Of a DNA stretch of 49,299 bases, positions 17,230 through 26,787 are shown piece after piece. Under the pieces are notes generated by a model. That model was not told where the DNA came from. It was given only the letters and a program-made list of their open reading frames with translations, and made no database searches. The stretch is from NCBI RefSeq assembly GCF_000964525.1, contig NZ_BAZG01000015.1, positions 1 to 49,299 of the forward strand, written 5' to 3'. A program made the position numbers and the translations under genes. This DNA is from Anaeromyxobacter sp. PSR-1. GTDB lineage: Bacteria; Myxococcota; Myxococcia; Myxococcales; Anaeromyxobacteraceae. The stretch's first letter is position 1, and every line of letters begins with the position of its first letter.

Positions 17230-18447
17230 GTGGCTACCCTCCCTGTCGCGCGGCGGCGCGCGCTCGAGCAGCGCCCGGGCCTGGCGCGCGATGGTCAGCT
17301 CCTCGTCGGCCCGGACCACCCAGGCCGAGGCACGGCTGCCGGCGGCCGAGACGCGCGGGCCGCCGGCCGCGTTCGCGTCCGGATCGAGCTCCACGCCCAG
17401 CCAGGCGGCGTCGCGGCAGACGCGCGCGCGGATCCCCGGCGCGTTCTCGCCGATGCCGCCGGTGAACACGAGCGCGTCGAGCCCGCCCAGCGCGGCCGCG
17501 GCGGCGCCCACCTCGCGGCGGATCCGGTACACGAACAGGTCCACCGCCAGCCGGGCGCGCGGGTCGGGCGAGGCGAGCAGCGTGCGCATGTCGGCGGAGA
17601 GGCCGGACACGCCGAGCAGGCCTGAGCGGTCGTAGAGCAGCGCCTCGATCTCCCGCGCCCGCAGCCCGCGCTCGGCGGAGAGCCACAGCAGCGCGCCCGG
17701 GTCGATCGCGCCGCAGCGCGTGCCCATCACCAGGCCGTCCAGCACGCTGAAGCCCATGGTGGCGCCGAGGCTGCGCCCCGCCTGCAGCGCGCACAGGCTC
17801 GCGCCGTTCCCGAGGTGCAGCGCCACGGCGCGCCCGGAGGCGGCCGCGGGGTCGAGCGCCGGGAGCGCCTCGGCCACGTGCTGGTAGGAGAGCCCGTGGA
17901 ACCCGTACCGGCGCAGGCCCGCCTCGTGCAGCGCCTCGGGGATGGCGAACCGCTGGTACAGCGGCGGCGCGGTGCGGTGGAACGCGGTGTCGAAGCACGC
18001 CACCTGCGGCACGTCCGGCAGCAGCTCGCGCACGGCGCGGATGGGCGAGAGGTTGTGCGGCTGGTGGAGCGGCGCGAGCGGGACGAACGTCTGCAGCCGG
18101 GCGAGCACCTCGTCGGTCACCCGCGCCGGCCCGTCGAACACGGTGCCGCCGTGCACCACCCGGTGCCCCACGCCCGCGAGCCTGCGCCCCCCGAGCGCGC
18201 CGTTCACGAGCTCGAGCACGGCCCGCAGCGCCGACGCGTGGTCGACGTGCGCGCTCGCCGGCCAGGTGCGCTCGGCGGCCAGCTCGCCGCCCGGGCCGCG
18301 CGCCAGCAGGTGCGGCTCGCCCTCGCCGCCCAGCCGCTCCACCTTGCCCCGCAGCTCGGCGGCGAGCGCGCCGTCCGCCCGCCCGGCGAAGAGCGCGAAC
18401 TTGATCGAGGACGACCCGGCGTTGAGGACGAGGATCCGCTCGGACAT
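14776..18447 (-). CDS. ackA-xfp: Acetate kinase-phosphoketolase read-through fusion ORF
   Basis: One uninterrupted 1223-residue frame. Residues 1-405 are acetate kinase ([42 protein letters not shown]), which makes ATP from acetyl phosphate. Residues 407-1223 are a phosphoketolase ([19 protein letters not shown]; thiamine site [16 protein letters not shown]), which splits xylulose-5-P or fructose-6-P to acetyl phosphate. The two enzymes are consecutive steps, usually encoded by separate adjacent genes. Both halves have normal length and no stop lies between them. A strong ribosome site and a GTG at the junction would also allow separate phosphoketolase. Whether the cell makes a fusion, two proteins, or both cannot be told from sequence. 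The ATG at 18447 is the clear kinase start. Confidence 0.8.
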   Translation of the reverse strand: MSERILVLNAGSSSIKFALFAGRADGALAAELRGKVERLGGEGEPHLLARGPGGELAAERTWPASAHVDHASALRAVLELVNGALGGRRLAGVGHRVVHGGTVFDGPARVTDEVLARLQTFVPLAPLHQPHNLSPIRAVRELLPDVPQVACFDTAFHRTAPPLYQRFAIPEALHEAGLRRYGFHGLSYQHVAEALPALDPAAASGRAVALHLGNGASLCALQAGRSLGATMGFSVLDGLVMGTRCGAIDPGALLWLSAERGLRAREIEALLYDRSGLLGVSGLSADMRTLLASPDPRARLAVDLFVYRIRREVGAAAAALGGLDALVFTGGIGENAPGIRARVCRDAAWLGVELDPDANAAGGPRVSAAGSRASAWVVRADEELTIARQARALLERAPPRDREGSHVTSNPAVPAGAAALSAYGPARATVSERPLAPEEVRRIDAFWRACNYLAAGMIYLRDNPLLREPLRPEHVKHRLLGHWGASPALSFAYAHLNRLIRLRGTELLFMAGPGHGAPGVLGPVYLEGTYSEVYPDRSLDEEGLRRFFRQFSFPGGVGSHCTPETPGSIHEGGELGYVLSHACGAAFDNPDLIVAAVVGDGEAETGPLATSWHVSKFLNPIRDGAVLPILSLNGYKIDNPTLLARIGHDELDALLRGAGWTPFFVEGSEPESMHQAMAATLDRCVELIRGAQLEARRTGNAARPRWPAIVLRTPKGWTAPAELDGHRLEGSWRAHQVPIPRVKDDPARLALLERWLRSYRPEELFDASGAPVPLVREAAPRGERRMGASPHANGGVLKKALLLPDFRGYAVPVPAPGESRAENTRPLGAFLRDVMRQNPTRFRLFGPDETSSNRLDAVYEASRKLWLAERFPEDEDGGRLAPDGRVVEMLSEHTLEGMLEGYLLTGRHGLLSTYEAFVHIIDSMFNQHAKWLSICNQLSWREEIASLNLLVTSTVWRQDHNGFTHQDPGFLDVVVNKSAAVTRIYLPPDANCLLSVADHCLRSEDYVNVIVADKQAHLQYLPMDAAVTHCAKGIGIWDWASSDEGAEPDVVMACAGDVATLEALAATALLREAFPDLELRFVNVVDLFTLQPDTEHPHGLSDRDFDSLFTTDRPIIFNFHGYPWLIHRLAYRRRNHPNLHVRGYKEKGSIDTPLELAIDNQIDRFSLAMDVIDRVPRLRATGAHAKERLRNRQLAARMYAHEHGVDAPEDAGWTWPGGRLAPR
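17227..17244 (-). promoter_or_regulatory. Internal ribosome-binding site and GTG start for phosphoketolase
   Basis: On the minus strand AGGGAGGG (17244-17237) precedes a GTG (17229-17227) by 7 bp, at exactly the boundary between kinase and phosphoketolase domains. The quality and place of the site argue for independent initiation of phosphoketolase translation. Confidence 0.6.
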
Positions 18448-18523
18448 GGCGCGCCGCCGGTGCTCATACTGCGCCCCGCCGCCGCGGCGGTCAGCGGAAG
18501 TCGGGTCGCACCCCGCGCGGTAG

Positions 18524-18543
18524 GCCGGGCCCTCCTGCCCGGC
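18524..18543 (-). terminator. Hairpin at the end of the efflux operon
   Basis: GCCGGGC and GCCCGGC form a 7-bp stem with a 6-nt loop directly after the stop of the last permease gene. There is no T-run, so it may end transcription with Rho or only stabilise the 3' end. It separates the efflux operon from ackA on the same strand. Confidence 0.4.
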
Positions 18544-19694
18544 TAGCCCAGGGTCTTGCGGAAGCGGAGCGCGGACAGGACGAAGATGGTCGAGCCGATC
18601 ACGGCGAGGGCCGTGAGGGGGACCGCCAGGTCGACGAGCCCCGCGCCCCGCAGCAGCGAGCCGCGCATCACGGTGGCGAAGTGGCGCACCGGGTTCACGA
18701 AGGTGATGGCCCGCAGCCAGGCGGGCATCGCCGCCACCGGCGTCATGACGCCGGAGAGCAGCAGCGCCGGGACGAGGAACAGGAAGCCGCCCAGGAAGGA
18801 CTGCTGCTGGTTCTTCGAGATGGTCGAGATGAACAGGCCGACCCCGAGCGTGGTGAGCAGGTAGAGCAGGGTGCCGAGCGCCAGCACCGGGAGCGGCCCG
18901 CGGATGGGCACGCCGAAGATGGCGGTGGCGGCCCCGACCAGCAGCGCCAGGTTGAGGAAGCCGATGATCACGTACGGCGCGATCTTGCCGGCGAGCAGCA
19001 CCGCCGGGCGGATGGGCGTGACCAGCACCTGCTCCAGCGTGCCCATCTCGCGCTCGCGCGCGAGCCCCATCGCGCTCACGATGGTGGTCACCACCACCAG
19101 CAGCAGCGCGGCGATGCCCGGGACCATGTAGGGCGGCGAGTCGAGGCCGGGGTTGTAGAAGAGCCGCGGCACCAGCGCGAGCTGGCCGGGCGCCGTGGCG
19201 CCGCGCGCCGCGAGCGCCTCCCGCGCCAGGCGCTCCCCCTCGCCGGCGAAGTAGCGCGCCACCGCGTCGGCCGCGACGGTGGAGCGGTTCGGGTCGGCGC
19301 CGTCGATGAGCACCTGCACCTCGGCCGGGCGGCCGGCGGCGAGGTCGGCGGCGAGCCGCTCCGGGAACATCACCGCCGCGGCGGCCTCGCCGCGGTGCAC
19401 CCGCCGCTCGGCCTCGATCGCGGAGGCGGTGTCGCCGGCGCGGATCAGCGTCCCGTCGGCGAGCAGCCGGCGCGCGTGCTCGCGCGAGACGTCGGTGCGG
19501 TCGCGGTCCAGCACCACGGTGCGCACCCGGTCCACGTCGAAGTTGGCCGCGAACCCGAACACCACCGTCTGCAGCAGCGGCGCGACCACCAGCACCGCCA
19601 TCATGCGCTTGTCGCGCGCGGTCTGGCGGACCTCCTTGCGGAACACCGCCAGGAACTGCACGCGGGCCGAGGGCCGGGGGCGAGGGGCGGTCAC
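18543..19694 (-). CDS. ABC-2 type multidrug exporter permease (YbhR-like)
   Basis: A 383-residue exporter permease: one N-terminal helix ([20 protein letters not shown]), a large periplasmic domain (about residues 45-190) and five C-terminal helices, with the conserved [17 protein letters not shown] segment before helix 2 and [14 protein letters not shown] near the end. This is the YbhS/YbhR (ABC-2) architecture. GTG at 19694 overlaps the previous stop (GTGA), so the two permeases are likely made in equal amounts and form a heterodimer. Last gene of the efflux operon. Substrate unknown. Confidence 0.87.
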   Translation of the reverse strand: MTAPRPRPSARVQFLAVFRKEVRQTARDKRMMAVLVVAPLLQTVVFGFAANFDVDRVRTVVLDRDRTDVSREHARRLLADGTLIRAGDTASAIEAERRVHRGEAAAAVMFPERLAADLAAGRPAEVQVLIDGADPNRSTVAADAVARYFAGEGERLAREALAARGATAPGQLALVPRLFYNPGLDSPPYMVPGIAALLLVVVTTIVSAMGLAREREMGTLEQVLVTPIRPAVLLAGKIAPYVIIGFLNLALLVGAATAIFGVPIRGPLPVLALGTLLYLLTTLGVGLFISTISKNQQQSFLGGFLFLVPALLLSGVMTPVAAMPAWLRAITFVNPVRHFATVMRGSLLRGAGLVDLAVPLTALAVIGSTIFVLSALRFRKTLG

Positions 19695-20833
19695 GCGAGC
19701 CTCCGCTTGAAGCGGGCGGTGGAGAGCGCGATCACCAGCAGCGCGAACACCACCACCGCGAGCAGGTCCGGCCAGAGCACGTCGAGGCCGTTGCCCTTCA
19801 GCAGGATCTCGCGGAGCGCGTGCACCATGTAGCGGGCCGGGATCACGCGGGAGAGGAGCTGCAGCGGCAGGGGCATGTTCTCGATGGGGAACACCATGCC
19901 GGAGAGGAGCAGCGAGGGCAGCAGCGCGGAGATGAGCCCCACCTGCGTGGCGAGGAGCTGGTTCTTGGTGACCACCGACACGAGCAGCCCCTGGCCCAGC
20001 ATGCCCACCACGAAGAAGAACCCCATGGCGATGAGGAGCGGCGGCTTGCCCATGACCGGCACGTCGAACACCGCCGCCCCGAACGCGATGACGAGCAGCA
20101 GCTCGAGCATGGCCAGCACCAGGTACGGCAGGAGCTTCCCGAGCACGATCTCCAGCCGGCCCACCGGCGAGGCGAAGAGCTGCTCCATCGAGCCGCGCTC
20201 CCACTCGCCGGCCACCGTGAGCGTGGTGAGCAGGATGGCGGTGATCGCGAGGATGTACGCGGCCAGGCCGGGCACGAGGAACAGGGCCGAGCGCGCGGCG
20301 GGGTTGTAGAGCGTCCGGACCTTCACCGAGAGCGGCGGCGCCGCGGGCGCCAGCGCCGCGGCGGAGAGCCGGCGGGACTCGGCGCGCACCAGCGCGTCGG
20401 CCTTGGAGAGGAGCTGGTTCGCCGAGCTGACGTCCGAGGCGTCGGCGAGCAGCTGCAGCTCCACCGGCTCGCGCCGGGCCAGCCGCTCCTCGTAGTCCTC
20501 CGGGATCACCAGCACGGCGGCGGCGTGGCCCCGCCGGAACAGCCGGTCCGCGTCGGCGGGCGCGACCTCGCCCGCGAGCGCCAGCTCGCCGCTCTCGGTG
20601 AGCGTCCGGACCAGCGCGCGAGAGGCCTCGCTCCGGTCGGCGTCGGCGACCGCCAGCGGGATCCGCTCCAGGTCGGTGGTCACGCCGTAGCCGAACAGGA
20701 ACAGCATCACCACCGGCATGACCAGCGCCAGGTACAGCGTGCGCGGGTCGCGCAGGACGTGGATGGTCTCCTTCTGCGCCATGGCGCCGATGCGCACCAG
20801 CGACCGGCGCACCCGCTCCCTCGACCCGGTCAC
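19691..20833 (-). CDS. ABC-2 type multidrug exporter permease (YbhS-like)
   Basis: A 380-residue permease with the same plan as its downstream neighbour: an N-terminal helix ([19 protein letters not shown]), a periplasmic domain, [17 protein letters not shown] before the second helix, and five C-terminal helices ending at [21 protein letters not shown] at 20833 overlaps the ATPase stop as GTGA, so the start is firm. It belongs to the adaptor-ATPase-ATPase-permease-permease operon. Confidence 0.87.
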   Translation of the reverse strand: MTGSRERVRRSLVRIGAMAQKETIHVLRDPRTLYLALVMPVVMLFLFGYGVTTDLERIPLAVADADRSEASRALVRTLTESGELALAGEVAPADADRLFRRGHAAAVLVIPEDYEERLARREPVELQLLADASDVSSANQLLSKADALVRAESRRLSAAALAPAAPPLSVKVRTLYNPAARSALFLVPGLAAYILAITAILLTTLTVAGEWERGSMEQLFASPVGRLEIVLGKLLPYLVLAMLELLLVIAFGAAVFDVPVMGKPPLLIAMGFFFVVGMLGQGLLVSVVTKNQLLATQVGLISALLPSLLLSGMVFPIENMPLPLQLLSRVIPARYMVHALREILLKGNGLDVLWPDLLAVVVFALLVIALSTARFKRRLA

Positions 20834-21798
20834 GGCGAGCCCTCCTCGCCGCGCCCGCCGGCGCCGACCACCGCCAGGAACACGTCCTCGAGCGTCGGCT
20901 CGGCGGCCTCCACCACGACCTCCGAGGCGCCGCCGGCCCGCAGCGCGGCCGCCGCGTCCTGCTCGGAGAGCGCGCCCGGCTCGACGCGCAGGTGCAGCGC
21001 CGCGCCGAAGCGCATCACGTTCTTCACGCCGGGGAGGTCCCGCGCCCGCTCGACCGCGCGCGCCAGGTCCCGGCCGCGCGCCACGAGCAGCCGCTCCGGC
21101 ACCCACCGCGCCTTGAGGCCGGCCGGGGTGTCCAGCGCCACCAGCTTGCCGTCCACCATGAGGCCGATGCGGCGGCAGTACTCGGCCTCGTCGAGGTAGT
21201 GGGTGGTGACGAACACGGTGGTCCCCTCGCGCGCGAGATCGCGGATCACGCGCCAGAACGTCCTGCGGGCGACGGGATCGACGCCGGCGGTGGGCTCGTC
21301 CAGGAACAGCACCTGCGGCCGCTGGAGGATGGCGGACGCGAGCGCCAGGCGCTGCCGGACGCCGCCGGGCAGGTCGCCGGTGATGGCGTCGCCCGCGTCG
21401 CCCAGGTCGGCGAGCGCCAGCACCTCGTCGGCGCGCCGCTCCAGCGCCTTGCCCCACAGCCCGTACGCGCCGCCGAAGAAGATCAGGTTCTCGCGCACCG
21501 GCAGGTCGAGGTAGAGCGAGAACTTCTGCGACATGTAGCCGATGGAGGCCTTCACCCCCTCCGGCTCGGTGGCGAGGTCGTGGCCGGCCACGCGGCCGGC
21601 GCCGGACGTGGGCGCGAGCAGCCCGGTGAGCATGCGGATGGTGGTGGACTTCCCCGCGCCGTTCGCGCCCAGGTAGCCGAAGATCTCGCCGCGCTCGACC
21701 TCGAAGCTGACGCGGTCCACCGCCAGGAACGCGCCGAAGCGGCGCGTCAGCTCGCGCGCCTCGACGGTCGGCGCGGCCGTGGCCGTGGCCGGGGTCAC
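20830..21798 (-). CDS. ABC exporter ATP-binding protein
   Basis: A 322-residue ATPase. Walker A GANGAGKST, Walker B VLFLDEPTAGVD and switch His in VTTHYLDEAE are intact. The ABC signature reads LPGGVRQRLALA instead of LSGGQ, with Pro for the usual Ser. It matches one half of YbhF, whose two ATPase domains are joined in Escherichia coli; here they are two genes. GTG at 21798 overlaps the stop of the other ATPase gene. Confidence 0.88.
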   Translation of the reverse strand: MTPATATAAPTVEARELTRRFGAFLAVDRVSFEVERGEIFGYLGANGAGKSTTIRMLTGLLAPTSGAGRVAGHDLATEPEGVKASIGYMSQKFSLYLDLPVRENLIFFGGAYGLWGKALERRADEVLALADLGDAGDAITGDLPGGVRQRLALASAILQRPQVLFLDEPTAGVDPVARRTFWRVIRDLAREGTTVFVTTHYLDEAEYCRRIGLMVDGKLVALDTPAGLKARWVPERLLVARGRDLARAVERARDLPGVKNVMRFGAALHLRVEPGALSEQDAAAALRAGGASEVVVEAAEPTLEDVFLAVVGAGGRGEEGSP

Positions 21799-22727
21799 GC
21801 GGCCTCCCGGATGCGGGCCAGGAACAGGTCCTCGAAGTCGGGGTGGGTCGGCTCCAGCCCGGCGCCGAGCGGCGCGACGGCCCGCGCCACCTCGTCGCGC
21901 GCCCCGCGCGCGATCACCACCCGCAGGCGCGCGCCCGCGGGCGAGGCGGCCAGCACCGCCGGGTGCGCCGCCAGCGCCGCGTCGAGCCGCTCGCGGTCGC
22001 CGCCGTGGACCTCGTACGCCTCGTCCTCGAACCGGGCGATGAGCGCGCCCGGCTCGCCGTCGAGCAGGGCGCGCCCGCGGTGCACCAGGGCGACGCGGCT
22101 GCAGCGCTCGGCCTCGTCCATGTACGGGGTGGACACCAGGACGGTCATGCCGCCGTGCACGAACTCGTGGAGCAGCGCCCACAGCTCGCGGCGCGAGACC
22201 GGGTCCACGCCGTTGGTCGGCTCGTCGAGGAGCAGCACCTCGGGCTGGTGGAGCAGCGCGCAGGCGAGCGCGAGCTTCTTGTACATGCCGCCGGAGAGCG
22301 CGTCGGCGCGGCGGTCGGTGAAGCGGTCGAGGCGGGTGATGGCGAGGAGGCGCTCCTTGCGCTCCCGGTACACCGCGCGCGGCAGCACGTACAGCCGCGC
22401 GAAGAAGTGCAGGTTCTCCTCCACGGTGAGGTCGCGGTAGAGCGAGTACTGCTGCGGCATGAGCCCGAGCCGCTCGCGGTTCGCGCCGGAGAGCGGGTCC
22501 GCCCCCAGCACCTGCGCCTCCCCGCCGTCGAGCGCGAGCAGGCCGGCCAGCGCGCGGATGGCGGTGGTCTTCCCGGCGCCGTCCGGGCCGACCAGGCCCA
22601 GCAGCTCGCCGCGCGCGAGCTCGAACGACAGGCCGTCGAGCGCGGCGGTGGCGCCGAAGCGCCGGACCATCGCGCGCGCGATCACCGCGGGCCCGGCGCC
22701 GGGGGAGGGGGAGGGCTCGTGCGTCAT
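21795..22727 (-). CDS. ABC exporter ATP-binding protein
   Basis: A 310-residue ATPase with Walker A GPDGAGKTT, signature ALSGGMYKKLALA, Walker B VLLLDEPTNGVD, and VSTPYMDEAERCSRVAL, where the usual switch His (VSTH) is replaced by Pro. The absence of that His is typical of a degenerate or inactive site and suggests that the two ATPases of this pump are unequal. Start ATG at 22727, 10 bp after the adaptor gene stop. Confidence 0.88.
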   Translation of the reverse strand: MTHEPSPSPGAGPAVIARAMVRRFGATAALDGLSFELARGELLGLVGPDGAGKTTAIRALAGLLALDGGEAQVLGADPLSGANRERLGLMPQQYSLYRDLTVEENLHFFARLYVLPRAVYRERKERLLAITRLDRFTDRRADALSGGMYKKLALACALLHQPEVLLLDEPTNGVDPVSRRELWALLHEFVHGGMTVLVSTPYMDEAERCSRVALVHRGRALLDGEPGALIARFEDEAYEVHGGDRERLDAALAAHPAVLAASPAGARLRVVIARGARDEVARAVAPLGAGLEPTHPDFEDLFLARIREAA

Positions 22728-22737
22728 GGCGCGCGCC

Positions 22738-23778
22738 TCAGCGGCCCGTCCCGAGCAGCGTCACCTGCACCGGCATGCCGGCCCGGAGCTTCGCGTCCCG
22801 GTTCACCACCACCACCTCCACCGGGTAGACCAGGCGGTCGCGGTCGGTGCGGGTCTGGATGTTCCTGGGGGTGAACTCGGCCTCCAGCGAGACCGTGCGC
22901 ACCGTCGCCTGGAACCGCTCGCCCGGCCACGCGTCCGCCACCACCTCCGCCTTCTGCCCCGGCTTCACCGCGCCGATCTCGGCGTTCGGCAGGTAGAAGG
23001 TGGCGGTCACCTCGGACAGGTCCACCAGGCGCGCCAGCACCGCGCCGGGCGGCACCAGCTCGCCGGCCTCGTGCGGCAGCGTCTGCACCTCGGCGTCGCG
23101 CGGCGCGCGGAGCTCGCACTCGCCGGCCAGGATCCGGGCGCGCTCCACCGCCGCCTCGGCCGCGCGCACCTGCGCCAGCGCCGCCTGCGCCTGCGAGGCG
23201 GTGGCGCCGGTGGTCACCGCGGCGGCCCGCGCCTGCTCGGCGCTGGCGGACGCCTGCGCGCGCGCCGCGAGCGTCTGCTGCGACAGCTGCGCGGCGCTCG
23301 CCTGGGTCAGGTCGATGTTCGAGGCCGCCACGTCCTGCGGGAGGTTCGCGAGCCGGCGCGCCTGGCGCTCCGCCGCCTCCGCCTGGGCGGCCACCGCGGC
23401 GGCCTGCGCCCGCGCCGCCTCCTCCGCGGCGCGCGCCGCCACCCGCGATCGCTCCGAGGCCTTCACCTGGGCCATGGCCGCGGACGCCTGCGCCCGCGCC
23501 GCCGCCAGGCGGGCCTCGGCCTCGGCGAGCGCCGCCTGCGGGTCGGCGCAGTCGAGGCGCACCAGCAGCTCGCCCGCCTTCACCGACTGGCCCTCGCGCA
23601 CCTTCAGCTCCAGGACGCGCGCGCCCACGCGCGACGAGAGCTCGACCACGGTCCCCTCCACCTCGCCCGACCCGCCCGACGGCGCCGACAGGGCGCGCGC
23701 CTGGCTCCACAGGCGATAGCCGATGAGGCTGCCCAGCACGAGGGTGAGCACCACCAGGACCGCGACGACTCGTCTCAT
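22738..23778 (-). CDS. HlyD-family periplasmic adaptor (YbhG-like)
   Basis: A 346-residue membrane-fusion protein. An N-terminal helix (VVAVLVVLTLVLGSLIGY) anchors it in the inner membrane. Then a split biotinyl-lipoyl domain (VGARVLELKVREGQSVKAGE and later LRAPRDAEVQTLPHEAGELV) flanks a very Ala-rich alpha-helical hairpin (about residues 85-215), which reaches toward a TolC-like channel. A beta-barrel segment follows. First gene of the pump operon; the ATG at 23778 follows GGGAG. The long Ala-rich hairpin matches YbhG and EmrA-type adaptors. Confidence 0.88.
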   Translation of the reverse strand: MRRVVAVLVVLTLVLGSLIGYRLWSQARALSAPSGGSGEVEGTVVELSSRVGARVLELKVREGQSVKAGELLVRLDCADPQAALAEAEARLAAARAQASAAMAQVKASERSRVAARAAEEAARAQAAAVAAQAEAAERQARRLANLPQDVAASNIDLTQASAAQLSQQTLAARAQASASAEQARAAAVTTGATASQAQAALAQVRAAEAAVERARILAGECELRAPRDAEVQTLPHEAGELVPPGAVLARLVDLSEVTATFYLPNAEIGAVKPGQKAEVVADAWPGERFQATVRTVSLEAEFTPRNIQTRTDRDRLVYPVEVVVVNRDAKLRAGMPVQVTLLGTGR

Positions 23779-24059
23779 GTCTGCTCCCTCCGCGGTGGAT
23801 TCCGCGGGCTGCGCCCGGTCCCTTCGCAAGACGCGTGCCGCGCCGCGGCGGGCGCCCGCAAGCCGCCTGGACGCGGCGTTGCGCCCCGCGCGTCGGCCCT
23901 CCGGCGTAGGAGAACCGACGCGGCGTAAGGGAATCCGAACGCGGCCGCCCGGGCCGCGCGCCGAAACCTCAGCCGCGCAGCGGTTCCCCGCGCCGGCACC
24001 GTCCTTGCTCTCCTCCGCGCCCGGCGGCGCCACCCCCGCGCCGCGCCGGAGAACGCACC
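23779..24059. other. Divergent promoter region of the efflux system
   Basis: This 281-bp gap separates the adaptor and TolC-type genes, which run apart. GACGCGGCGT occurs twice as a direct repeat (23870-23879 and 23917-23926), 47 bp apart, and could bind a shared regulator. No gene and no strong promoter box are visible. Confidence 0.35.
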
Positions 24060-25370
24060 GTGAACACGTCGATCCTCCTCGCGCTCCTCCTGTCCGTGCC
24101 GGCCACCGCCCCGGCGGCGACGCCGGCGGCCCCGCCGGACGCCGCCCCCGAGCTGACGCTCGAGGCCGCGCTCCGCGAGCTGGACGCGCAGAGCCTGACC
24201 CTGGTGCAGGCGCGCAGCCGCGCCGGCGAGGCGGGCGCGCTGGTCCGCCAGTCCGCGGCCGCGCTCCTGCCGACGCTCTCGGCCCAGGGCACCTACTTGA
24301 AGAACAGCGAGGGCGTCACGCTGGCGCTGCCGGGCGGGCCCGAGCGCGTCATCCAGCCGGACGAGTCGCTGAGCGTGACCGCGACCGCGCGCGTCCCGCT
24401 GGTGGTCCCCACCGCCTGGTTCGACCTCGCGGCCGCGCGCGACGCGGCGCGCTCCGCGGAGCTGGGGGCCGAGGCGACCCGGCGCACGCTCCGCACCGGG
24501 TTCGCGCAGGCGGCGCACGGCGCCGCCTCGGCGGAGGAGGTGGTGGCCGCGTCGGAGCGCGCCGTCGAGAGCGCGGCCGAGCTGGTGCGGAGCGCGGAGC
24601 GCCGGGTGGCGGCAGGGACCGCCGCGCCGCTCGACGTGCTGAAGTCGCGCACCGAGCAGGTGAAGCGCGAGGGCGATCTCGTGGCGGCGCGCGCGAACCT
24701 GGAGCGGGCGCGGCTCGCGCTCGGGATCCTGCTCGGGCGGAAGGAGCCGGTGCGGGTGGTGGTGCCGGACGGCGCCGCCGCGCCCGCGCCGGAGCTGGAC
24801 GTGCCCGCGGAGGCGCTGGCCGGCGAGGCGCTCGAGCGCCGGCCCGAGATCGCGGCCCAGGACGCGCAGGTCGCGGCGGCCGAGGCGGGCGTCCGCTCGG
24901 CGTGGGCGCGGCTCGTGCCGCAGCTCTCCGCCTCCGGCGCGGCGTTCGCCGCGGACACGCCCTACGTCACCGGCGAGAAGGACGGCTGGCGCGTCACGCT
25001 CGACCTCACCTGGCAGCTCTACGACGGCGGCTTCCGGTACGGGAAGCGGCGCCAGGCGGAGGCCCAGGTCACCGGCGCGCGCGCGGGCGCCGAGGCGCAG
25101 CGGCTGGCGGTGCGCCAGGAGGTGGAGGACGGGCGCCGCGACCTGCGCGTCGCGCGCGAGCGGCTCCGGCTCGCGCAGACGCAGTCCCAGCTCGCCGGCG
25201 AGACGGCCGCCTCGGCGCGCCGCTCGTTCGAGGCGGGGATCGCGTCGAGCCTCGACGTGATCGACGCGAACGACCGCCAGTACCTGGCCGAGATCGGCCT
25301 GGCCGACGCGCGCGCGCGGCTCGCGCAGGCGCGGCTCGCGCTCGGGCGCGCGCTGGGGCGGGACCTGTAG
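24060..25370 (+). CDS. TolC-family outer membrane efflux protein
   Basis: A 436-residue outer membrane efflux protein. A Sec signal (NTSILLALLLSVPATAPAA) leads into two repeats of the OEP fold: helical coils such as RSAERRVAAGTAAPLDVLKS and RRSFEAGIASSLDVIDANDR, which are the usual internal duplication. It forms the exit channel for the adaptor and ABC exporter encoded on the opposite strand. Start is GTG, after CGGAGA. The sensor kinase gene begins 13 bp downstream. Confidence 0.87.
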   Translation: MNTSILLALLLSVPATAPAATPAAPPDAAPELTLEAALRELDAQSLTLVQARSRAGEAGALVRQSAAALLPTLSAQGTYLKNSEGVTLALPGGPERVIQPDESLSVTATARVPLVVPTAWFDLAAARDAARSAELGAEATRRTLRTGFAQAAHGAASAEEVVAASERAVESAAELVRSAERRVAAGTAAPLDVLKSRTEQVKREGDLVAARANLERARLALGILLGRKEPVRVVVPDGAAAPAPELDVPAEALAGEALERRPEIAAQDAQVAAAEAGVRSAWARLVPQLSASGAAFAADTPYVTGEKDGWRVTLDLTWQLYDGGFRYGKRRQAEAQVTGARAGAEAQRLAVRQEVEDGRRDLRVARERLRLAQTQSQLAGETAASARRSFEAGIASSLDVIDANDRQYLAEIGLADARARLAQARLALGRALGRDL

Positions 25371-25383
25371 CGCCGGGGCGGCC

Positions 25384-26733
25384 ATGCGCGCGGCGGCGAT
25401 CACGGCGCGGCGGCGGGCGGGCTCGGGCCCGCCGCTGCCCGAGCGGATCCAGCGGGAGGAGTTCTCGAGGCTGTTCGGGCGGCTGCTCACGTTCCGGGTG
25501 TGGGTGCTGCTGCCGGTGCTGCTGCTGGTCGGCTGGGTGGTGTGGATCGACCCGTCGCCCTGGCGCCGCGCGGTGCTGCTCGGCGCGCTGGTGGCGGTGT
25601 CGACCTTCTTCGTCCGGGAGCTGCTCGCGTTCCGGGCGGGCGGGGCGGGGCAGCGGTCGGTGAACCGCAACGTGCTGCTCGCGACGTTCGGGCAGCTGGT
25701 GGTCTCCTTCGCGACGGGCGGCATCGACAGCCCGTTCCTGCCCGCCGCGCTGATGCTGGCGGTGATCCCGGCGATGCTGGTGGAGGGGCCGGTGCGCTGG
25801 CTCGTCCCCGCCATGCAGCTCTCGGGCGTGCTGACCCTGGCGGCGCTGGGGGCGAGCGGCGCCATCCCCGATCTCAACCTGGCGGCGTTCGGCGGCGGCG
25901 CGCGCGTCGGCGCGGGGACCGCCTACCTGTGGGCCGACGCGGCCCTGCTCTGCCTCATGCTGGCCGGCGTCCACGCCCTCGGGAACGGGCTGCGCCACGC
26001 GTACCAGGCCGTCCTCCGGCGCCAGCTCGCCGCGCAGGAGGACGCCCTGCGCGCGCACCAGGAGCGCGCCGCCGAGCTGGTCGAGCTGTCCGGCGAGATC
26101 GCCCACGAGCTGAAGAACCCGCTCGCCAGCGTGAAGGCGCTCGCGGCGCTGCTGCGCCAGCAGCTGCCGGACGGCAAGGGCGCCGAGCGGCTGGAGGTCC
26201 TCCGGCACGAGGTGGACCGGATGCAGGCGGTGCTGGAGGACTTCCTCAACTTCTCGCGCCCGCTCGTGCCGCTCTCGCTCGCGCCGTGCGATCTCGGCGC
26301 GCTCTGCCAGGAGGTCGCGGCGCTGCACGAGGGCGTCGCCTCCGAGCGCGGCCTGGCGCTGTCCGCCGACGGCGACGGCGTGGCCGTGCACGCGGATCGC
26401 CGCAAGCTGAAGCAGGTGCTCATCAACCTGGTGCAGAACGCGCTGGACGCGAGCCCGCCGGGCGGGGAGGTGGTGCTCGAGGTCGCGCCCGCCGCCGGCG
26501 GGGGTGCGCGCGTGCGCGTGCTGGACCGCGGCGCCGGCGTGGACCCGTCGCTCGGCGACGCCGTGTTCGAGCCCGGCGTGACCAGCAAGGCCAAGGGGTC
26601 CGGCCTGGGCCTCACCGTGGCGCGCGCCATCGCCCGCCAGCACGGCGGCGAGGTCTCGCTCGCGCCCCGGCCCGACGGCGGGACCGCCGCGGAGCTGGTC
26701 CTCCCGGCGCGCCCGGCCGCGCCCGGGCCGTAG
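25384..26733 (+). CDS. Membrane sensor histidine kinase
   Basis: A 449-residue histidine kinase. About six transmembrane helices occupy residues 35-215 with little periplasmic sequence, so it probably senses within the membrane. The dimerisation H-box is GEIAHELKNPLAS (His241), followed by N-box QVLINLVQNALDASP, and G-boxes DRGAGVDP and KGSGLGLTVARAI. It resembles the NtrB/ZraS-like class. No response regulator gene lies next to it in the window. It follows the TolC gene by 13 bp and is likely co-transcribed, so it may control the pump. Confidence 0.87.
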   Translation: MRAAAITARRRAGSGPPLPERIQREEFSRLFGRLLTFRVWVLLPVLLLVGWVVWIDPSPWRRAVLLGALVAVSTFFVRELLAFRAGGAGQRSVNRNVLLATFGQLVVSFATGGIDSPFLPAALMLAVIPAMLVEGPVRWLVPAMQLSGVLTLAALGASGAIPDLNLAAFGGGARVGAGTAYLWADAALLCLMLAGVHALGNGLRHAYQAVLRRQLAAQEDALRAHQERAAELVELSGEIAHELKNPLASVKALAALLRQQLPDGKGAERLEVLRHEVDRMQAVLEDFLNFSRPLVPLSLAPCDLGALCQEVAALHEGVASERGLALSADGDGVAVHADRRKLKQVLINLVQNALDASPPGGEVVLEVAPAAGGGARVRVLDRGAGVDPSLGDAVFEPGVTSKAKGSGLGLTVARAIARQHGGEVSLAPRPDGGTAAELVLPARPAAPGP

Positions 26734-26736
26734 CCG

Positions 26737-26776
26737 GCGCGATCCGCGATCCCGGGAGGAGGATCGCGGATCGCGC
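26737..26776. terminator. Bidirectional hairpin between convergent genes
   Basis: A perfect 16-bp inverted repeat (26737-26752 and 26761-26776) with an 8-nt loop lies between the stops of the kinase and the M3 peptidase. No T-run is present. Place and symmetry fit a terminator for both strands. Confidence 0.7.
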
Positions 26777-26787
26777 GCCGGAGGCGG

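Noticed and set aside
13282-17625. Plus-strand open frame of 1447 codons
   Set aside because: It is antisense to phosphoketolase and acetate kinase and shifted against NhaA; low-complexity product. Long stop-free frames are common here because stop codons are AT-rich.
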